Numbered from the stretch's first letter, positions 50,183-60,184 are shown. The stretch is DNA of 64,000 nucleotides from Pseudomonas putida (GCF_002025705.1 NZ_CP018846.1:4703501-4767500), one strand, 5' to 3'. The notes: a model not told the origin generated them from the letters alone. A program made the numbers and translations.

Positions 50183-51622
50183 TCAAGCGCCAGTACCGCC
50201 CACGGTAATCGCGTCCAGCTTCAAGGTCGGCTGCCCGACGCCTACCGGCACCGATTGCCCATCCTTGCCGCACGTTCCCACACCACTGTCCAGCGCCAGG
50301 TCGTTACCGACCATCGACACCCGGCTCATGGCCTCAGGCCCGTTGCCGATCAGGGTCGCGCCTTTGACGGGGGCCGTGATCTTGCCGTCTTCGATCAAGT
50401 AGGCTTCGCTGGTCGAGAACACGAACTTGCCACTGGTGATATCGACCTGGCCACCGCCGAGGTTGGCGCAATAGATGCCTTTCTTCACCGAGGCGATGAT
50501 TTCTTGTGGGTCGCTTTCGCCGGCAAGCATGTAGGTGTTGGTCATGCGCGGCATCGGCAAGTGCGCATAAGACTCGCGACGACCATTGCCGGTAACCGCC
50601 ATGCCCATCAGGCGCGCATTGAGCTTGTCCTGCATGTAGCCCTTGAGGATGCCGTTCTCGATCAGCGTGGTGCATTCGGTCGGCGTACCTTCGTCATCGA
50701 CACTCAACGAGCCCCGTCGCCCTTCAAGGGTACCGTCATCGACGATGGTGCACAGGCTGGAGGCAACCTTCTGGCCGATCCGGCCACTGAACGCCGAGCT
50801 GCCCTTGCGGTTGAAGTCGCCTTCCAGGCCATGGCCCACCGCTTCGTGCAGCAGCACACCCGACCAGCCGGAACCCAGCACCACCGGCAAAGTGCCAGCC
50901 GGAGCGGGGATAGCTTCGAGGTTGACCAGCGCCTGGCGCAACGCTTCGCGGGCATAGCCCATGACGCGTTCTTCAGTGAAGAAGCGGTAATCAGTACGCC
51001 CGCCACCGCCCTGCCCGCCGCGCTCGCGACGGCCATTCTGTTCGACAATTACGCTGACGTTGAAACGCACCAGCGGGCGCACATCGGCGGCCAGGCTACC
51101 GTCGGCGGCGGCAATCAGGATGCGCTCCCAGACCCCGGCCATGCTCACGCTGACCTGCTGGATACGTGGGTCGAGGGCACGGGTGGCAGCATCGACACGC
51201 TTGAGTAGCTCTACCTTCTCGGCACGGCTGAGCACGTCCAGCGGGTTGTCCGGCGCGTAAAGCGCCGTCACGTCCTGGCTGCGGAAGGCCTGCACCGTGC
51301 CGTTCTGGCCGGCGCGGGAAATCGAGCGGGCCGCACGGGCCGCCGAGGTCAGCGCCTCGAGGTTGATCGCATTGCTGTAGGCGAAGCCCGTCTTCTCGCC
51401 GGACTGGGCACGCACACCCACGCCCTGGTCAAGGTTGAAGCTGCCCTCTTTGACGATGCCGTCCTCCAGCGCCCAGGTTTCCGAAATCTGGCCCTGGAAA
51501 TACAGGTCGGCGGCGTCGATGCCAGGGCCGGCCAGTTCGCCCAGCACGCTCTGCAGGCTGTCGAGGGTGAGTCCGCCCGGGGCCAGGAGCTGCTCGCTGA
51601 CGGTGGATAACATCTGGCTCAT
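50183..51622 (-). CDS. tldD: Metalloprotease TldD
   Basis: 479 aa from the ATG at 51622, with GGAG 6 bp upstream; the start overlaps the upstream nitrilase region by spacing of 2 bp only. It is the zinc-bearing partner of PmbA. The metal motif HEAVGH is seen in VLLHEAVGHGLEGDFNRKG, near residues 250-270, and the C-terminal GGQVDITSGKFVFSTSEAYLIEDG is conserved. Both subunits of the pair are thus in this window. The last gene of the leftward run from mreB. Confidence 0.97.
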   Translation of the reverse strand: MSQMLSTVSEQLLAPGGLTLDSLQSVLGELAGPGIDAADLYFQGQISETWALEDGIVKEGSFNLDQGVGVRAQSGEKTGFAYSNAINLEALTSAARAARSISRAGQNGTVQAFRSQDVTALYAPDNPLDVLSRAEKVELLKRVDAATRALDPRIQQVSVSMAGVWERILIAAADGSLAADVRPLVRFNVSVIVEQNGRRERGGQGGGGRTDYRFFTEERVMGYAREALRQALVNLEAIPAPAGTLPVVLGSGWSGVLLHEAVGHGLEGDFNRKGSSAFSGRIGQKVASSLCTIVDDGTLEGRRGSLSVDDEGTPTECTTLIENGILKGYMQDKLNARLMGMAVTGNGRRESYAHLPMPRMTNTYMLAGESDPQEIIASVKKGIYCANLGGGQVDITSGKFVFSTSEAYLIEDGKITAPVKGATLIGNGPEAMSRVSMVGNDLALDSGVGTCGKDGQSVPVGVGQPTLKLDAITVGGTGA

Positions 51623-51624
51623 AG

Positions 51625-52476
51625 TCACTCCGAGGTGTGCGCAGGCCGCAAGGCGTCCTGCGAGAAAAAGCGCCGGTGCGTGGTGACCGGCATGCGCGCC
51701 CGGATGGACGCCTGTTCATCAATGTCGCGCTCGGCGAGCAATACTGCTTCGCCTTGCGCCTGTTCAGCGACGATCCGCCCCCAGGGGTCGATGATCGCCG
51801 TATGCCCGTGGGTTTCCCGCGGGCCTGGATGTGTTCCGCCCTGAGCCGCTGCCAGTACGTAGCACTGGGTCTCGATGGCCCGGGCACGGATCAGCACTTC
51901 CCAATGCGCTGCTCCTGTGACCGCAGTAAAGGCGGCCGGTGCCGTGACCAGTTCAGCGCCTGCGCTGCGCAAGGCGCTGTACAGCTCGGGGAAGCGCAGG
52001 TCGTAACACACGCTGAGCCCCAGGCGCCCCACGGGCGTATCGGCCACCACCACCTGGGCACCATGGGCATAGTCATCGGACTCGCGGTAGCGGCCACGGT
52101 TGTCGGCCACATCCACGTCGAACAGATGCAGCTTGTCGTAGCGCGCTACCACTTCGCCGTGTTCGTCGACGAGCAGCGAACAGGCATGCGCCTTGGCTTC
52201 AGGCTGGCCTTGCGGTGGCAACGGCAAGGTACCGGCAACAATCCATAATCTGAGGTCGCGTGCAGTACGTTTCAACCATGGCAGGATCGGGCCTTCGCCC
52301 AGGGCTTCGGCGCGGCCGATGGCGGCGGCATCCTTGCGCCCCATTGCCGCGAAGTTCTCCGGTAGCACCGCCAGCCGCGCACCGCCCAAGGCCGCCTGTT
52401 CGAGCAAGGCCCCGGCACGTTGCAAGTTGGCCAGCACATCGTCCTGGCTGACCATCTGGATGACCGCTGCCTTCAT
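51625..52476 (-). CDS. Carbon-nitrogen hydrolase (nitrilase superfamily)
   Basis: 283 aa from the ATG at 52476 (MKAAVIQMVSQDDVLANLQR), with GGGAG 6 bp upstream. The Glu-Lys-Cys triad is complete: E42 in LAVLPENFAAMG, the lysine in RYDKLHLFDVDV and the cysteine in GLSVCYDLRFPELY. The LHLFDVDV segment is like Nit1/Nit2-type amidases that clear deaminated glutathione or omega-amides; the substrate here is not proven. It is located between yhdP and tldD, an order shared by many proteobacteria. Confidence 0.93.
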   Translation of the reverse strand: MKAAVIQMVSQDDVLANLQRAGALLEQAALGGARLAVLPENFAAMGRKDAAAIGRAEALGEGPILPWLKRTARDLRLWIVAGTLPLPPQGQPEAKAHACSLLVDEHGEVVARYDKLHLFDVDVADNRGRYRESDDYAHGAQVVVADTPVGRLGLSVCYDLRFPELYSALRSAGAELVTAPAAFTAVTGAAHWEVLIRARAIETQCYVLAAAQGGTHPGPRETHGHTAIIDPWGRIVAEQAQGEAVLLAERDIDEQASIRARMPVTTHRRFFSQDALRPAHTSE

Positions 52477-52490
52477 GGGCACTCCCGAAG

Positions 52491-55400
52491 TTATTTATCG
52501 AACGGTTTCACAAAGGTGATTTTAGGCTCTTTCACCGGGCCCTCGACGCGATAGTGCACGCTGGCGAAACGCGACACCCGGTCACCGATCAACCGGTCGA
52601 CCAGGAACAGCGCACCACCGACCGCTGGCGCACCGACGATCAGCGCAGCCAGTGGCAGATTGTTGGTGACCGGCAGGGTCACCTGGAGGTTGGCAGCGAC
52701 CCGATCGCGCACCAGGTCCAGGGTGCCGTCGAGTTCGAAGTTGCTCGACGGCCCGGTCACGGTGATCGGCTCGCGGGTCACGTATACGCCATTGCTGGCC
52801 ACCAGCAGGCCCTTGACCCGGTCGTAGGCCAGGCCCTTGTCGAACAGGTCGGAGAAGTCCAGGCGCAGGCGCCGGCCAATCGAGTTGAAATTGAGCAGGC
52901 CGAACACTCGCAAGGCCTGGGCGCCACCTTCCACTTCGACGAACTGGCCGCTGCGCAAGGCAGCATCCATGCTGCCAGAGAAGCGCTTGAGACCGACCCA
53001 GGCCGGCGAACCAGGCCAACGGCCGTCGACATCCAAGCGGAAATCGCGACTGGTCACGGTCGGGGCGAAGCCCCAGGCCTTGAGCACATCGGCGAGGTTC
53101 TTGCCATCGAGCCGGCCTTTGTACCAGCTGCTGGTAGCCCCGGTTTCGCCTTCCCAACCGCCACTGCCATCGACATGCAGGCCTTTGAAATCGAGGTCGA
53201 TGTCCTGTGCTGCCACACCCCGAGCAGTCGGGCGCAGTTTCAGCGCGGCACTGCCGAACAGGTCGTCGCCGCGGTACAGCTTGTCGATGCTCAGGTCCAG
53301 GGCCGGCACCTTGCGCGGGTCGAACGAGGCCAGCGGGTCGGGGCCCTCTCCCGACTGTGCTTCAGCCGGGTCGGCAGGTGGCAGGCGCAAGGTCTGCAGG
53401 CGCACCGTCATCGGCGCAGTCTTGGCATCTGGAACACGCGCGTTGCCGATGACTTCCTTGCTGTCCAGGCGCAGATCCCAGGCCGAGCCACCACGAACCA
53501 GGCGCACCACAGCCTGGTTCAGGGCCATGCCGAAGGCTTTCAGCTGGCCGATGCTCAGGTCGACACTCTGCAGGTTCTGCCGGGCATTGCCACCGGGGTC
53601 GTCACCGGCAAAACGTGCGGCCTGCTCCTGCCAAGGGGCCAGGTCCAGGCTTTCCAGCCGCCCTTTCACCCGCAGCCCCTGGCCCGCTGGCAATTGCGCC
53701 TGGCCAGGGCCGAGCAGCAATTCGCCGCGGCCCTGGCCCAGCTTGTCAGCCGGTGCGGCGTAGGCGAAGCGGGCCAAATCAGCGTAAGACGCATCAAAAC
53801 GCCGCTCAGGCCCTTGCAGGTTCATGCTGAAACGGCTGTCACGGGTTTCCCCTGTCGCCTTGCCGAATGGCGCCGGCAGGTCGATAGACAGCCCCTTGAG
53901 CGTAGAGCTGACATTCAAGCTGTTGTCACGGCTGCCCAGATTGACCTGCAACTGGTACGGGATATCGCCGGCGGCGGGCAAGGTCTGCTTGAACTGCAGC
54001 CAGTCGGTAAGGGACTTCAGCGAAGCCTGGCCGCTGGCATTGATGCGCGTCTGCATCTGCCCCGGCTGGCCCTCGGCGCTGATCTGCGCAGTGGCCGGTT
54101 TGCCGAATACCTGCAGGCTGATGTTCTTGCCGCTCAGCCCCTTGTCGAGGTCGAAGCTGAAGTCGCCCTTCAGGCGCGTCAGGTCCAGGCTAGGCGGAGC
54201 TACCTTCAGGCGTGCATCGGCAGTGGCGAAGTCCACCAGCACCTTTGGCCGCTCGCCGTGGGCCAGGGGAACGTCGAGCTTGATCTTGCCCTTGAGGGGC
54301 CCCTCGCCGTCCCAGCCAGCGAAGATCTCGCCAGTGCCAATCGGTGCTTCCTTGAGGATCTTCAGACCATCGCCAAGGCTGCCGTCGAAATCACCGTCCA
54401 GGTACAGGTGACTGTGCTGGCCGTTGTCGACATGGGGAATGTTCACACTGACGTCGCTGACCTTGGTGTCGAGCAGCAGGCCCTTGCGGGCCTTGATGCG
54501 CACGCCGCTGTCCTCGATCAGTACATCGCCATCCACCTGCTGCACCTGCGGCCAGCCCGGCTGGAAGTCCAGCGCGGCATCGTGAACCTTGAAGAACAGG
54601 CTGATGCTGCGAGCTTCCGGCGTGGCGCCATGGTTCAACGAACCCTGGTACTGGAAATAGCCCTGGTCAACGTTGCCTTTGACGATAGCGCTGCGCAGCC
54701 ATTCGTCGAGTGCCGGGCTCAGCACTTCGGGCAGGTACTTGGCGGTGTAGCGGCCATCGCCTTCGGTCAGGCCGACGCGAAGGTCCATGTAGCTTTCTGC
54801 GCCTTCGTCGAACAGCAGGCGAATCAGGAAATCGCCAGCAATCTTGCCTTCTTCGCCCAGCACCTTCAGGTAGGGTGCGATGAGGGTGAAGCCGTGTTGG
54901 TCGAGCGCCCAGGTCAGCCGCGCATTGGCCTTCTGGTAATGCCAGGGTTTGGCGAAGATCGGATACAGATGCAGCATGAACGCGTCGGTATCCAGGCGCA
55001 ATTCGCCATGCCCAAGGTCGCCGCTGATACTGCCGCTGACATTACCGGCTGCCGGTGCGCCGTGATAGGCATCGAAACCGACTTTCTCCAGGTTGGCGGC
55101 GAACTGCAGTCGCTGGTCGCCCTCGGCTTTAGGCCGTGCTTCCACACGAACGTTGCGCAGTGCCCCGGTGACCTTCAGCGCATCGACCACGGTCATGAGC
55201 TTGTCCGGCAAGGGGGCCAATGCGTTGATCAATGGGGTCAAGGGGGTGAGGTCAAGGCGGTCGGCCTGCACTTGCCAGGTTTCGCCCGCCGGGTCATCAC
55301 CCAGGCGCTGCTTCACTTGCAGGTGCGATTCCCAGCGAGTCTTGCCGATGCTCGCGGCGAGTGAATCCACCACCACATCGAAGCCCTCGTCACGGCGCTG

Positions 55401-56300
55401 GAACCAGGCAGCCAGGGCGAGATTGTCCAATGCCACAGCCTTGCGCTCAGCGTAGGCACCTCGCAATTGTGGGGCATTGAGGCGGACTACCGCCTGCTGC
55501 AACTGGCCCTTGCGCCAGTCGACCCAGAATTCACCACCGGCCTTCAGCGCTTCAGCGCGCCACTGGCCCAGAACACGAGGCGGCAACCACCGCGCCCAGT
55601 CGCTTTGTGGCAGGCTCAGATAGGCCTCGACTTCACCGTCGCGCCACTCCTTGGCGGTTGCCCGGCTGCGCAGGTTGACCGCCAGCGGCTGGCCGTCGGG
55701 CAAGGTCGCATGCAGGTCCAGGGCCTGACGCGATGCGCCCGCCTGCAAACCGACGCTGACATAGGTGAGGGTCAGCGGGTCACGCTGCCAAGGCTGCAGG
55801 GTAACCTGACTGTCGAGCACATCAATGCGGCCCAATTGGCGCAGACGCTGCAACACTTCGGCGGGGTCCAGCGGCGCGTCGTCCTTTTTCGGCAGCCCTT
55901 CGAGGGCCCAGCCACCCTGCTCGTCTTCCCGCAAAATCAGCTGCAGGCCGCCGAGTTCGATGCGCGCCAGGCGCACTTCACGGGCGGTCAGGCTGGCCCA
56001 GAGGTCGGGCACCACCTTGACCTCATCCAGGCGCAAGGCCGATGCACCTTCACCCAGTTGCAGGTCGCGTACGCGCAATACCGGCGCCAGGCCACTCCAA
56101 CGTCCTTCCAGGGCCCCCACATGCACGGGCAGGCCCAATGCCTGTTCAGCTTTGCTTTCGACGTCGGCACGGTATTCGGCCACCAGCGGCACCAGCTCGC
56201 GGCCAAGGCTGACATACAACGCCACCAGCACAGCGAGCAAGGCGCAGATGCCCAGCCCCCAGCGGGTCAAGGCAACAAGAACGCGGTTCAGACGTCCCAT
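52491..56300 (-). CDS. yhdP: AsmA-like envelope lipid transport protein YhdP
   Basis: 1269 aa from the ATG at 56300 (a second ATG at 56306 is too near the GGAGG). One N-terminal membrane helix (~9-32, ALTRWGLGICALLAVLVALYVSL) is followed by a very long periplasmic part rich in beta strands (DUF3971 and AsmA-like C-terminal region), expected to form a hydrophobic groove between the membranes. YhdP, with TamB and YdbH, carries phospholipids to the outer membrane in E. coli. It ends in KITFVKPFDK. rng lies upstream, the nitrilase gene downstream. Confidence 0.94.
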   Translation of the reverse strand: MGRLNRVLVALTRWGLGICALLAVLVALYVSLGRELVPLVAEYRADVESKAEQALGLPVHVGALEGRWSGLAPVLRVRDLQLGEGASALRLDEVKVVPDLWASLTAREVRLARIELGGLQLILREDEQGGWALEGLPKKDDAPLDPAEVLQRLRQLGRIDVLDSQVTLQPWQRDPLTLTYVSVGLQAGASRQALDLHATLPDGQPLAVNLRSRATAKEWRDGEVEAYLSLPQSDWARWLPPRVLGQWRAEALKAGGEFWVDWRKGQLQQAVVRLNAPQLRGAYAERKAVALDNLALAAWFQRRDEGFDVVVDSLAASIGKTRWESHLQVKQRLGDDPAGETWQVQADRLDLTPLTPLINALAPLPDKLMTVVDALKVTGALRNVRVEARPKAEGDQRLQFAANLEKVGFDAYHGAPAAGNVSGSISGDLGHGELRLDTDAFMLHLYPIFAKPWHYQKANARLTWALDQHGFTLIAPYLKVLGEEGKIAGDFLIRLLFDEGAESYMDLRVGLTEGDGRYTAKYLPEVLSPALDEWLRSAIVKGNVDQGYFQYQGSLNHGATPEARSISLFFKVHDAALDFQPGWPQVQQVDGDVLIEDSGVRIKARKGLLLDTKVSDVSVNIPHVDNGQHSHLYLDGDFDGSLGDGLKILKEAPIGTGEIFAGWDGEGPLKGKIKLDVPLAHGERPKVLVDFATADARLKVAPPSLDLTRLKGDFSFDLDKGLSGKNISLQVFGKPATAQISAEGQPGQMQTRINASGQASLKSLTDWLQFKQTLPAAGDIPYQLQVNLGSRDNSLNVSSTLKGLSIDLPAPFGKATGETRDSRFSMNLQGPERRFDASYADLARFAYAAPADKLGQGRGELLLGPGQAQLPAGQGLRVKGRLESLDLAPWQEQAARFAGDDPGGNARQNLQSVDLSIGQLKAFGMALNQAVVRLVRGGSAWDLRLDSKEVIGNARVPDAKTAPMTVRLQTLRLPPADPAEAQSGEGPDPLASFDPRKVPALDLSIDKLYRGDDLFGSAALKLRPTARGVAAQDIDLDFKGLHVDGSGGWEGETGATSSWYKGRLDGKNLADVLKAWGFAPTVTSRDFRLDVDGRWPGSPAWVGLKRFSGSMDAALRSGQFVEVEGGAQALRVFGLLNFNSIGRRLRLDFSDLFDKGLAYDRVKGLLVASNGVYVTREPITVTGPSSNFELDGTLDLVRDRVAANLQVTLPVTNNLPLAALIVGAPAVGGALFLVDRLIGDRVSRFASVHYRVEGPVKEPKITFVKPFDK

Positions 56301-56388
56301 GGCCATGGCCCTCCAGGTCGTTTATCCATGATGGCCCGACGTGCCGAATTTGCCAGCCAGTACCTTCCTGGGCGGGTATCAGAATGCC

Positions 56389-57846
56389 TCAGAGCAGCAC
56401 CACATCATATTGTTCCTGCGAATACATCGACTCGACCTGGAAGCGAATGGTTCGTCCAATGAAGGTCTCCAGTTCGGCAACGTTGCCAGACTCCTCGTCC
56501 AGCAGGCGGTCGACCACTTTCTGGTTGGCCAGCACACGGTAACCTTCAGCCTGGTAGGCGCGGGCCTCGCGGAGGATTTCGCGGAAGATCTCGTAACAGA
56601 TGGTTTCCGGGGTTTTCAGCTTGCCGCGGCCCTGGCAGGCGACGCAGGGCTCGCACAGCACCTGCTCAAGGCTTTCGCGGGTGCGTTTGCGAGTCATCTG
56701 CACCAGGCCCAGCTCGGTGATGCCGATGATGTTGGTCTTGGCGTGATCGCGTTCCAGCTGTTTTTCCAGGGTCCGCAGCACCTGGCGCTGGTGTTCTTCG
56801 TCTTCCATGTCGATGAAGTCGATGATGATGATCCCGCCGATATTGCGCAGGCGCAGCTGCCGGGCGATTGCCGTGGCGGCTTCGAGGTTGGTCTTGAAGA
56901 TGGTTTCTTCGAGGTTGCGGTGGCCGACAAATGCCCCCGTGTTGACGTCGATGGTGGTCATCGCCTCGGCCGGGTCGACCACCAGGTAGCCACCGGACTT
57001 GAGCGGTACCTTGCGCTCCAGGGCGCGCTGGATCTCGTCCTCGACCCCATACAGATCGAAAATTGGCCTCTCCCCAGGGTAGTGCTCCAGGCGATCGGCG
57101 ATTTCGGGCATCAGTTCGGCGACGAACTGCGTGGTTTTCTGGAAGGTTTCCCGCGAGTCGATGCGAATCTTCTCGATCTTCGGGTTGACCAGGTCGCGCA
57201 GCGTGCGCAGGGCCAGGCCGAGGTCTTCATAAATCACCGTCGGCGCGCCGCAGGTCTTGATCTGGCTGCCGATCTGTTCCCACAGGCGGCGCAGGTAGCG
57301 GATGTCCTGGAGGATTTCCTCGGCCCGCGCGCCCTCGGCAGCTGTGCGCAGGATGAAGCCGCCGGCGTCCTTGATGTTCTCGCTGTCCATGCAGTCGCTG
57401 ACCACCTGCTTGAGGCGTTCGCGTTCGGCTTCGTCTTCGATCTTCAGCGAGATGCCGACATGGCTGCTGCGTGGCATGTACACCAGGTAACGGGAGGGTA
57501 TCGACAGCTGCGTGGTCAGGCGTGCGCCCTTGGTACCGATCGGGTCCTTGGTCACCTGCACCACCAAGGCCTGGCCCTCATGCACCAGTGCGGTGATGTT
57601 CTCCACCGCCGAGCCTTCGCGCTGGGAGATTTCCGACGCATGGATGAACGCCGCGCGCTCCAGGCCGATGTCGACGAACGCCGCTTGCATGCCCGGCAGC
57701 ACTCGCACCACCTTGCCCTTGTAGATATTGCCGACGATGCCGCGACGCTGGGTGCGCTCGACATGCACTTCCTGCAGCACCCCGTTTTCCACCACCGCCA
57801 CACGCGATTCCATCGGCGTGATGTTGATCAGGATCTCTTCACTCAT
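56389..57846 (-). CDS. rng: Ribonuclease G
   Basis: 485 aa. A 5'-end-sensing endoribonuclease that trims 16S rRNA and some mRNAs. An S1 RNA-binding domain spans ~35-125 (RGIVGNIYKGKVVRVLPGMQAAFVDIGLERAAFIHASE), then the RNase H-like catalytic domain with the metal aspartates in TIDVNTGAFVG and IIIIDFIDMED. The Zn-link cysteines are in CEPCVACQGRG (~405). It lacks the long C-terminal scaffold of RNase E, hence RNase G. maf lies 54 bp upstream. Confidence 0.97.
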   Translation of the reverse strand: MSEEILINITPMESRVAVVENGVLQEVHVERTQRRGIVGNIYKGKVVRVLPGMQAAFVDIGLERAAFIHASEISQREGSAVENITALVHEGQALVVQVTKDPIGTKGARLTTQLSIPSRYLVYMPRSSHVGISLKIEDEAERERLKQVVSDCMDSENIKDAGGFILRTAAEGARAEEILQDIRYLRRLWEQIGSQIKTCGAPTVIYEDLGLALRTLRDLVNPKIEKIRIDSRETFQKTTQFVAELMPEIADRLEHYPGERPIFDLYGVEDEIQRALERKVPLKSGGYLVVDPAEAMTTIDVNTGAFVGHRNLEETIFKTNLEAATAIARQLRLRNIGGIIIIDFIDMEDEEHQRQVLRTLEKQLERDHAKTNIIGITELGLVQMTRKRTRESLEQVLCEPCVACQGRGKLKTPETICYEIFREILREARAYQAEGYRVLANQKVVDRLLDEESGNVAELETFIGRTIRFQVESMYSQEQYDVVLL

Positions 57847-57900
57847 GGCAGGCTCTCGTCAAAGGTCTTCGGTAATGATGGATCGCGCGTGTCAGGCTGG

Positions 57901-58512
57901 CTACCGCTGGTTTGTTACCTCAGGCAAAAGTGCCGGTACCTGCCAGCAGGCGATACCGAACCGGGCGAGCAATTCGGCCGTTTCGCACAACGGCAGGCCG
58001 ACCACCGCCGAATAACTGCCTTCGAGCCCGGTGACGAACACCGCACCCAGGCCCTGAATGGCGTAGCCGCCCGCCTTGTCCACCGGTTCGCCACTGGCCC
58101 AATAGCGCTCGGCTTCTGCGGCATCGACAGGACGAAAACACACAGTGCTGCTGACGCACAGGCTTTCGCAACGCTGGCCATCGCTCAAAGCCACGGCCGT
58201 CAGCACCTGGTGCGCGCGGCCGGCCAGGTCAGCCAGCATGGCCAGTGCATGTTCACGGTTTTCTGGCTTGCCGAGAATACGACCATCGAGCACCACCGCC
58301 GTATCGGCGCCAAGCGCCACGGCAGGGCCTTGAAGCGTGGCCAGGCCGGCTTCGGCCTTGGCCCGGGCCAGGCGCTCGACGTAGGCTTCGGCGCTTTCGC
58401 CCACTAGCGGGGTTTCATCGATGGGCGCACTGACAACCGTGAACGGCACGCCGATCTGGGCGAGCAGTTCACGCCGGCGTGGCGAGCCGGAGGCGAGGTA
58501 GAGGGGTTTCAT
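57901..58512 (-). CDS. Maf-family nucleotide pyrophosphatase
   Basis: 203 aa. It cleaves dTTP, UTP or modified nucleotides to the monophosphate, as a house-cleaning enzyme. The N-terminal LYLASGSPRRRELLAQIG and the catalytic aspartate region GADTAVVLDGRILGKPE are intact, as is DKAGGYAIQGLGAVFV. The sequence and its place beside rng and mreD fit the YhdE/Maf branch (dTTP/UTP). The gene name maf or yhdE would fit, but the P. putida usage is not certain to me. Confidence 0.93.
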   Translation of the reverse strand: MKPLYLASGSPRRRELLAQIGVPFTVVSAPIDETPLVGESAEAYVERLARAKAEAGLATLQGPAVALGADTAVVLDGRILGKPENREHALAMLADLAGRAHQVLTAVALSDGQRCESLCVSSTVCFRPVDAAEAERYWASGEPVDKAGGYAIQGLGAVFVTGLEGSYSAVVGLPLCETAELLARFGIACWQVPALLPEVTNQR

Positions 58513-58545
58513 TCAGACATCTCCCTGTCAGTGATGGCAGCGCCG

Positions 58546-59034
58546 TCAGTTGATATGCAAACGTCGGCGCAGGTCGCGCAGGGCGAAACTGATCCATGGC
58601 CAGAGCAAGGCACTGATCACGGCTGACCAGACCAGCGCCAGGGTTGGCAGGCGATTGCCGGTGAGCGCGCTGAGCCACAGCTGGATCAGCTGGGCGATAC
58701 CGAAGATCACCAGGATCACCAGACTCTGCTGCCACAACGGGAACATGCGCAGGCGCTGCTGTAGCGACAGCACAAGGAACGTGATCAGGGTCAGGATGAA
58801 TGCGTTCTGCCCCAGCAAGGTGCCGTACAGCACATCCTCGGCCAGCCCCAGGACGAAGGCGGTGGTCATGCCCACCTTGCTCGGCACGTTCAAGGTCCAG
58901 AACGACACCAGCATTGCCAGCCACATGGGCCGGAACACTTCGAGGAACTGCGGCATAGGCGAAACGCTGAGCAGCAGGCCGATGGCGAACGTCAGCCAGA
59001 TGACCCAACCGTGATTACGGCGCGACTTGGCCAT
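58546..59034 (-). CDS. mreD: Rod shape-determining protein MreD
   Basis: 162 aa from the second of two adjacent ATGs (59034; the first at 59037 is only 2 bp from the GGAGG). An inner-membrane protein with five or six helices (from residue ~10 to 150) belonging to the elongasome with MreB and MreC. Segments such as WLAMLVSFWTLNVPSKVGMTTAFVLGLAEDVLYGTLLG are characteristic. The start overlaps the mreC stop, so it is translated together with mreC. Confidence 0.93.
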   Translation of the reverse strand: MAKSRRNHGWVIWLTFAIGLLLSVSPMPQFLEVFRPMWLAMLVSFWTLNVPSKVGMTTAFVLGLAEDVLYGTLLGQNAFILTLITFLVLSLQQRLRMFPLWQQSLVILVIFGIAQLIQLWLSALTGNRLPTLALVWSAVISALLWPWISFALRDLRRRLHIN

Positions 59035-60077
59035 CATTGCCTCCGTGAATGGGCGGGTGCCGCAGGCGCGGCGGCCGGGCTGGCAGGCGTTGCAGCCGGG
59101 GCCGCAGGTGCCTGACCCGCAGCTGCCGGAGCAGCCGGCTGCGCCGGAGTCGGGGCAACTGCCGGGTGCTCGGCATTGGCGGCGGGTTGGCCAGTACCTT
59201 TGCGATCGGCTTCTTCCTGGGCAATCGCTGCGTCGGTGGCGCGCTGTTCCGGAGTACGGCGGTCACTGAACACCAGCAGCATGTAGCGGCTGCGGTTGAG
59301 CGCAGCAGTAGGAATGGCGCGGACGATAGCGAACGGCTGGCCAGAATCGTGGATCACTTCATTGACCGTGGCCACCGGGTAACCGGCAGGGAAGCGTTGG
59401 CCCATTCCGGAACTCACCAGCAGGTCGCCTTCCTTGATGTCGGCGGTGTCGGCGACGTGGCGCAGCTCAAGGCGCTCCGGGTTGCCGGTGCCGCTGGCGA
59501 TGGCGCGCAGGCCATTGCGGTTGACCTGCACCGGAATGCTGTGGGTCGTGTCGGTCAGCAGCAGAACGCGCGAGGTATACGGCATCAGCTCGACCACCTG
59601 GCCCATCAGGCCGCGGGCATCGAGCACCGGCTGGCCGAGGAACACGCCATCACGCTCGCCCTTGTTGATCAGGATGCGATGGGTGAAAGGGTTGGGGTCA
59701 ACACCGATCAGTTCCGCTACCTCGACCTTTTCGTTGACCAGCGCCGAGGAATTGAGCAGCTCGCGCAGACGCACGTTCTGCTCGGTCAGGGCCGCCAGCT
59801 TCTGCAGGCGCCCCTGCAACAGCAAGGCTTCGGTCTTGAGTTTTTCGTTTTCGGCGATCAGCTCGGTGCGGCTGCCGAACTGGCCGGCCACGCCTTGCCA
59901 CATGCGCTGCGGCAGGTCGGTGATCCAGTACGATTCCATGAGCACCAGGCCCATCTGGCTGCGCACCGGCTTGAGCACGTCGAAACGCGCGTCGACAACC
60001 ATCAACGCGACCGACAGCACCACCAATACCAGCAGGCGAACGCCCAGCGAAGGGCCCTTGGAGAAAAGCGGTTTAAT
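59034..60077 (-). CDS. mreC: Rod shape-determining protein MreC, probable ATT start
   Basis: 347 aa if started at the ATT at 60077, read as (M)KPLFSKGPSLGVRLLVLVVL. No ATG or GTG exists in frame upstream of the TTG at 60026, and that TTG would cut the membrane helix in half. GAGGAA lies 6 bp before the ATT, a perfect spacing, and the full helix (~11-29) is then present. After it come a coiled coil (~65-110) and the beta-rich periplasmic domain that binds cell-wall enzymes. The C-terminal ~60 residues are an unusual Ala/Pro-rich tail (QPAAPAAAGQAPAAPAATPA), probably disordered. Confidence 0.88.
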   Translation of the reverse strand: MKPLFSKGPSLGVRLLVLVVLSVALMVVDARFDVLKPVRSQMGLVLMESYWITDLPQRMWQGVAGQFGSRTELIAENEKLKTEALLLQGRLQKLAALTEQNVRLRELLNSSALVNEKVEVAELIGVDPNPFTHRILINKGERDGVFLGQPVLDARGLMGQVVELMPYTSRVLLLTDTTHSIPVQVNRNGLRAIASGTGNPERLELRHVADTADIKEGDLLVSSGMGQRFPAGYPVATVNEVIHDSGQPFAIVRAIPTAALNRSRYMLLVFSDRRTPEQRATDAAIAQEEADRKGTGQPAANAEHPAVAPTPAQPAAPAAAGQAPAAPAATPASPAAAPAAPAHSRRQ

Positions 60078-60184
60078 GGGCCGTTCCTCGTGGACGACTC
60101 AGGAGGTCATTGGACATGAAACAACGCACCAGCCTGGTTGCGGGTTGACGGAAACGACGCCCGAATGGACGCCAGCCCAGCACA

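Noticed and set aside
52554..55364. 936-codon open frame on the plus strand
   Set aside because: Antisense to yhdP, which has a full domain structure; the plus frame shows no motif and is explained by high GC content.
56341..58407. 688-codon open frame on the plus strand
   Set aside because: Antisense to rng and maf; low-complexity mirror translation with no start signal.
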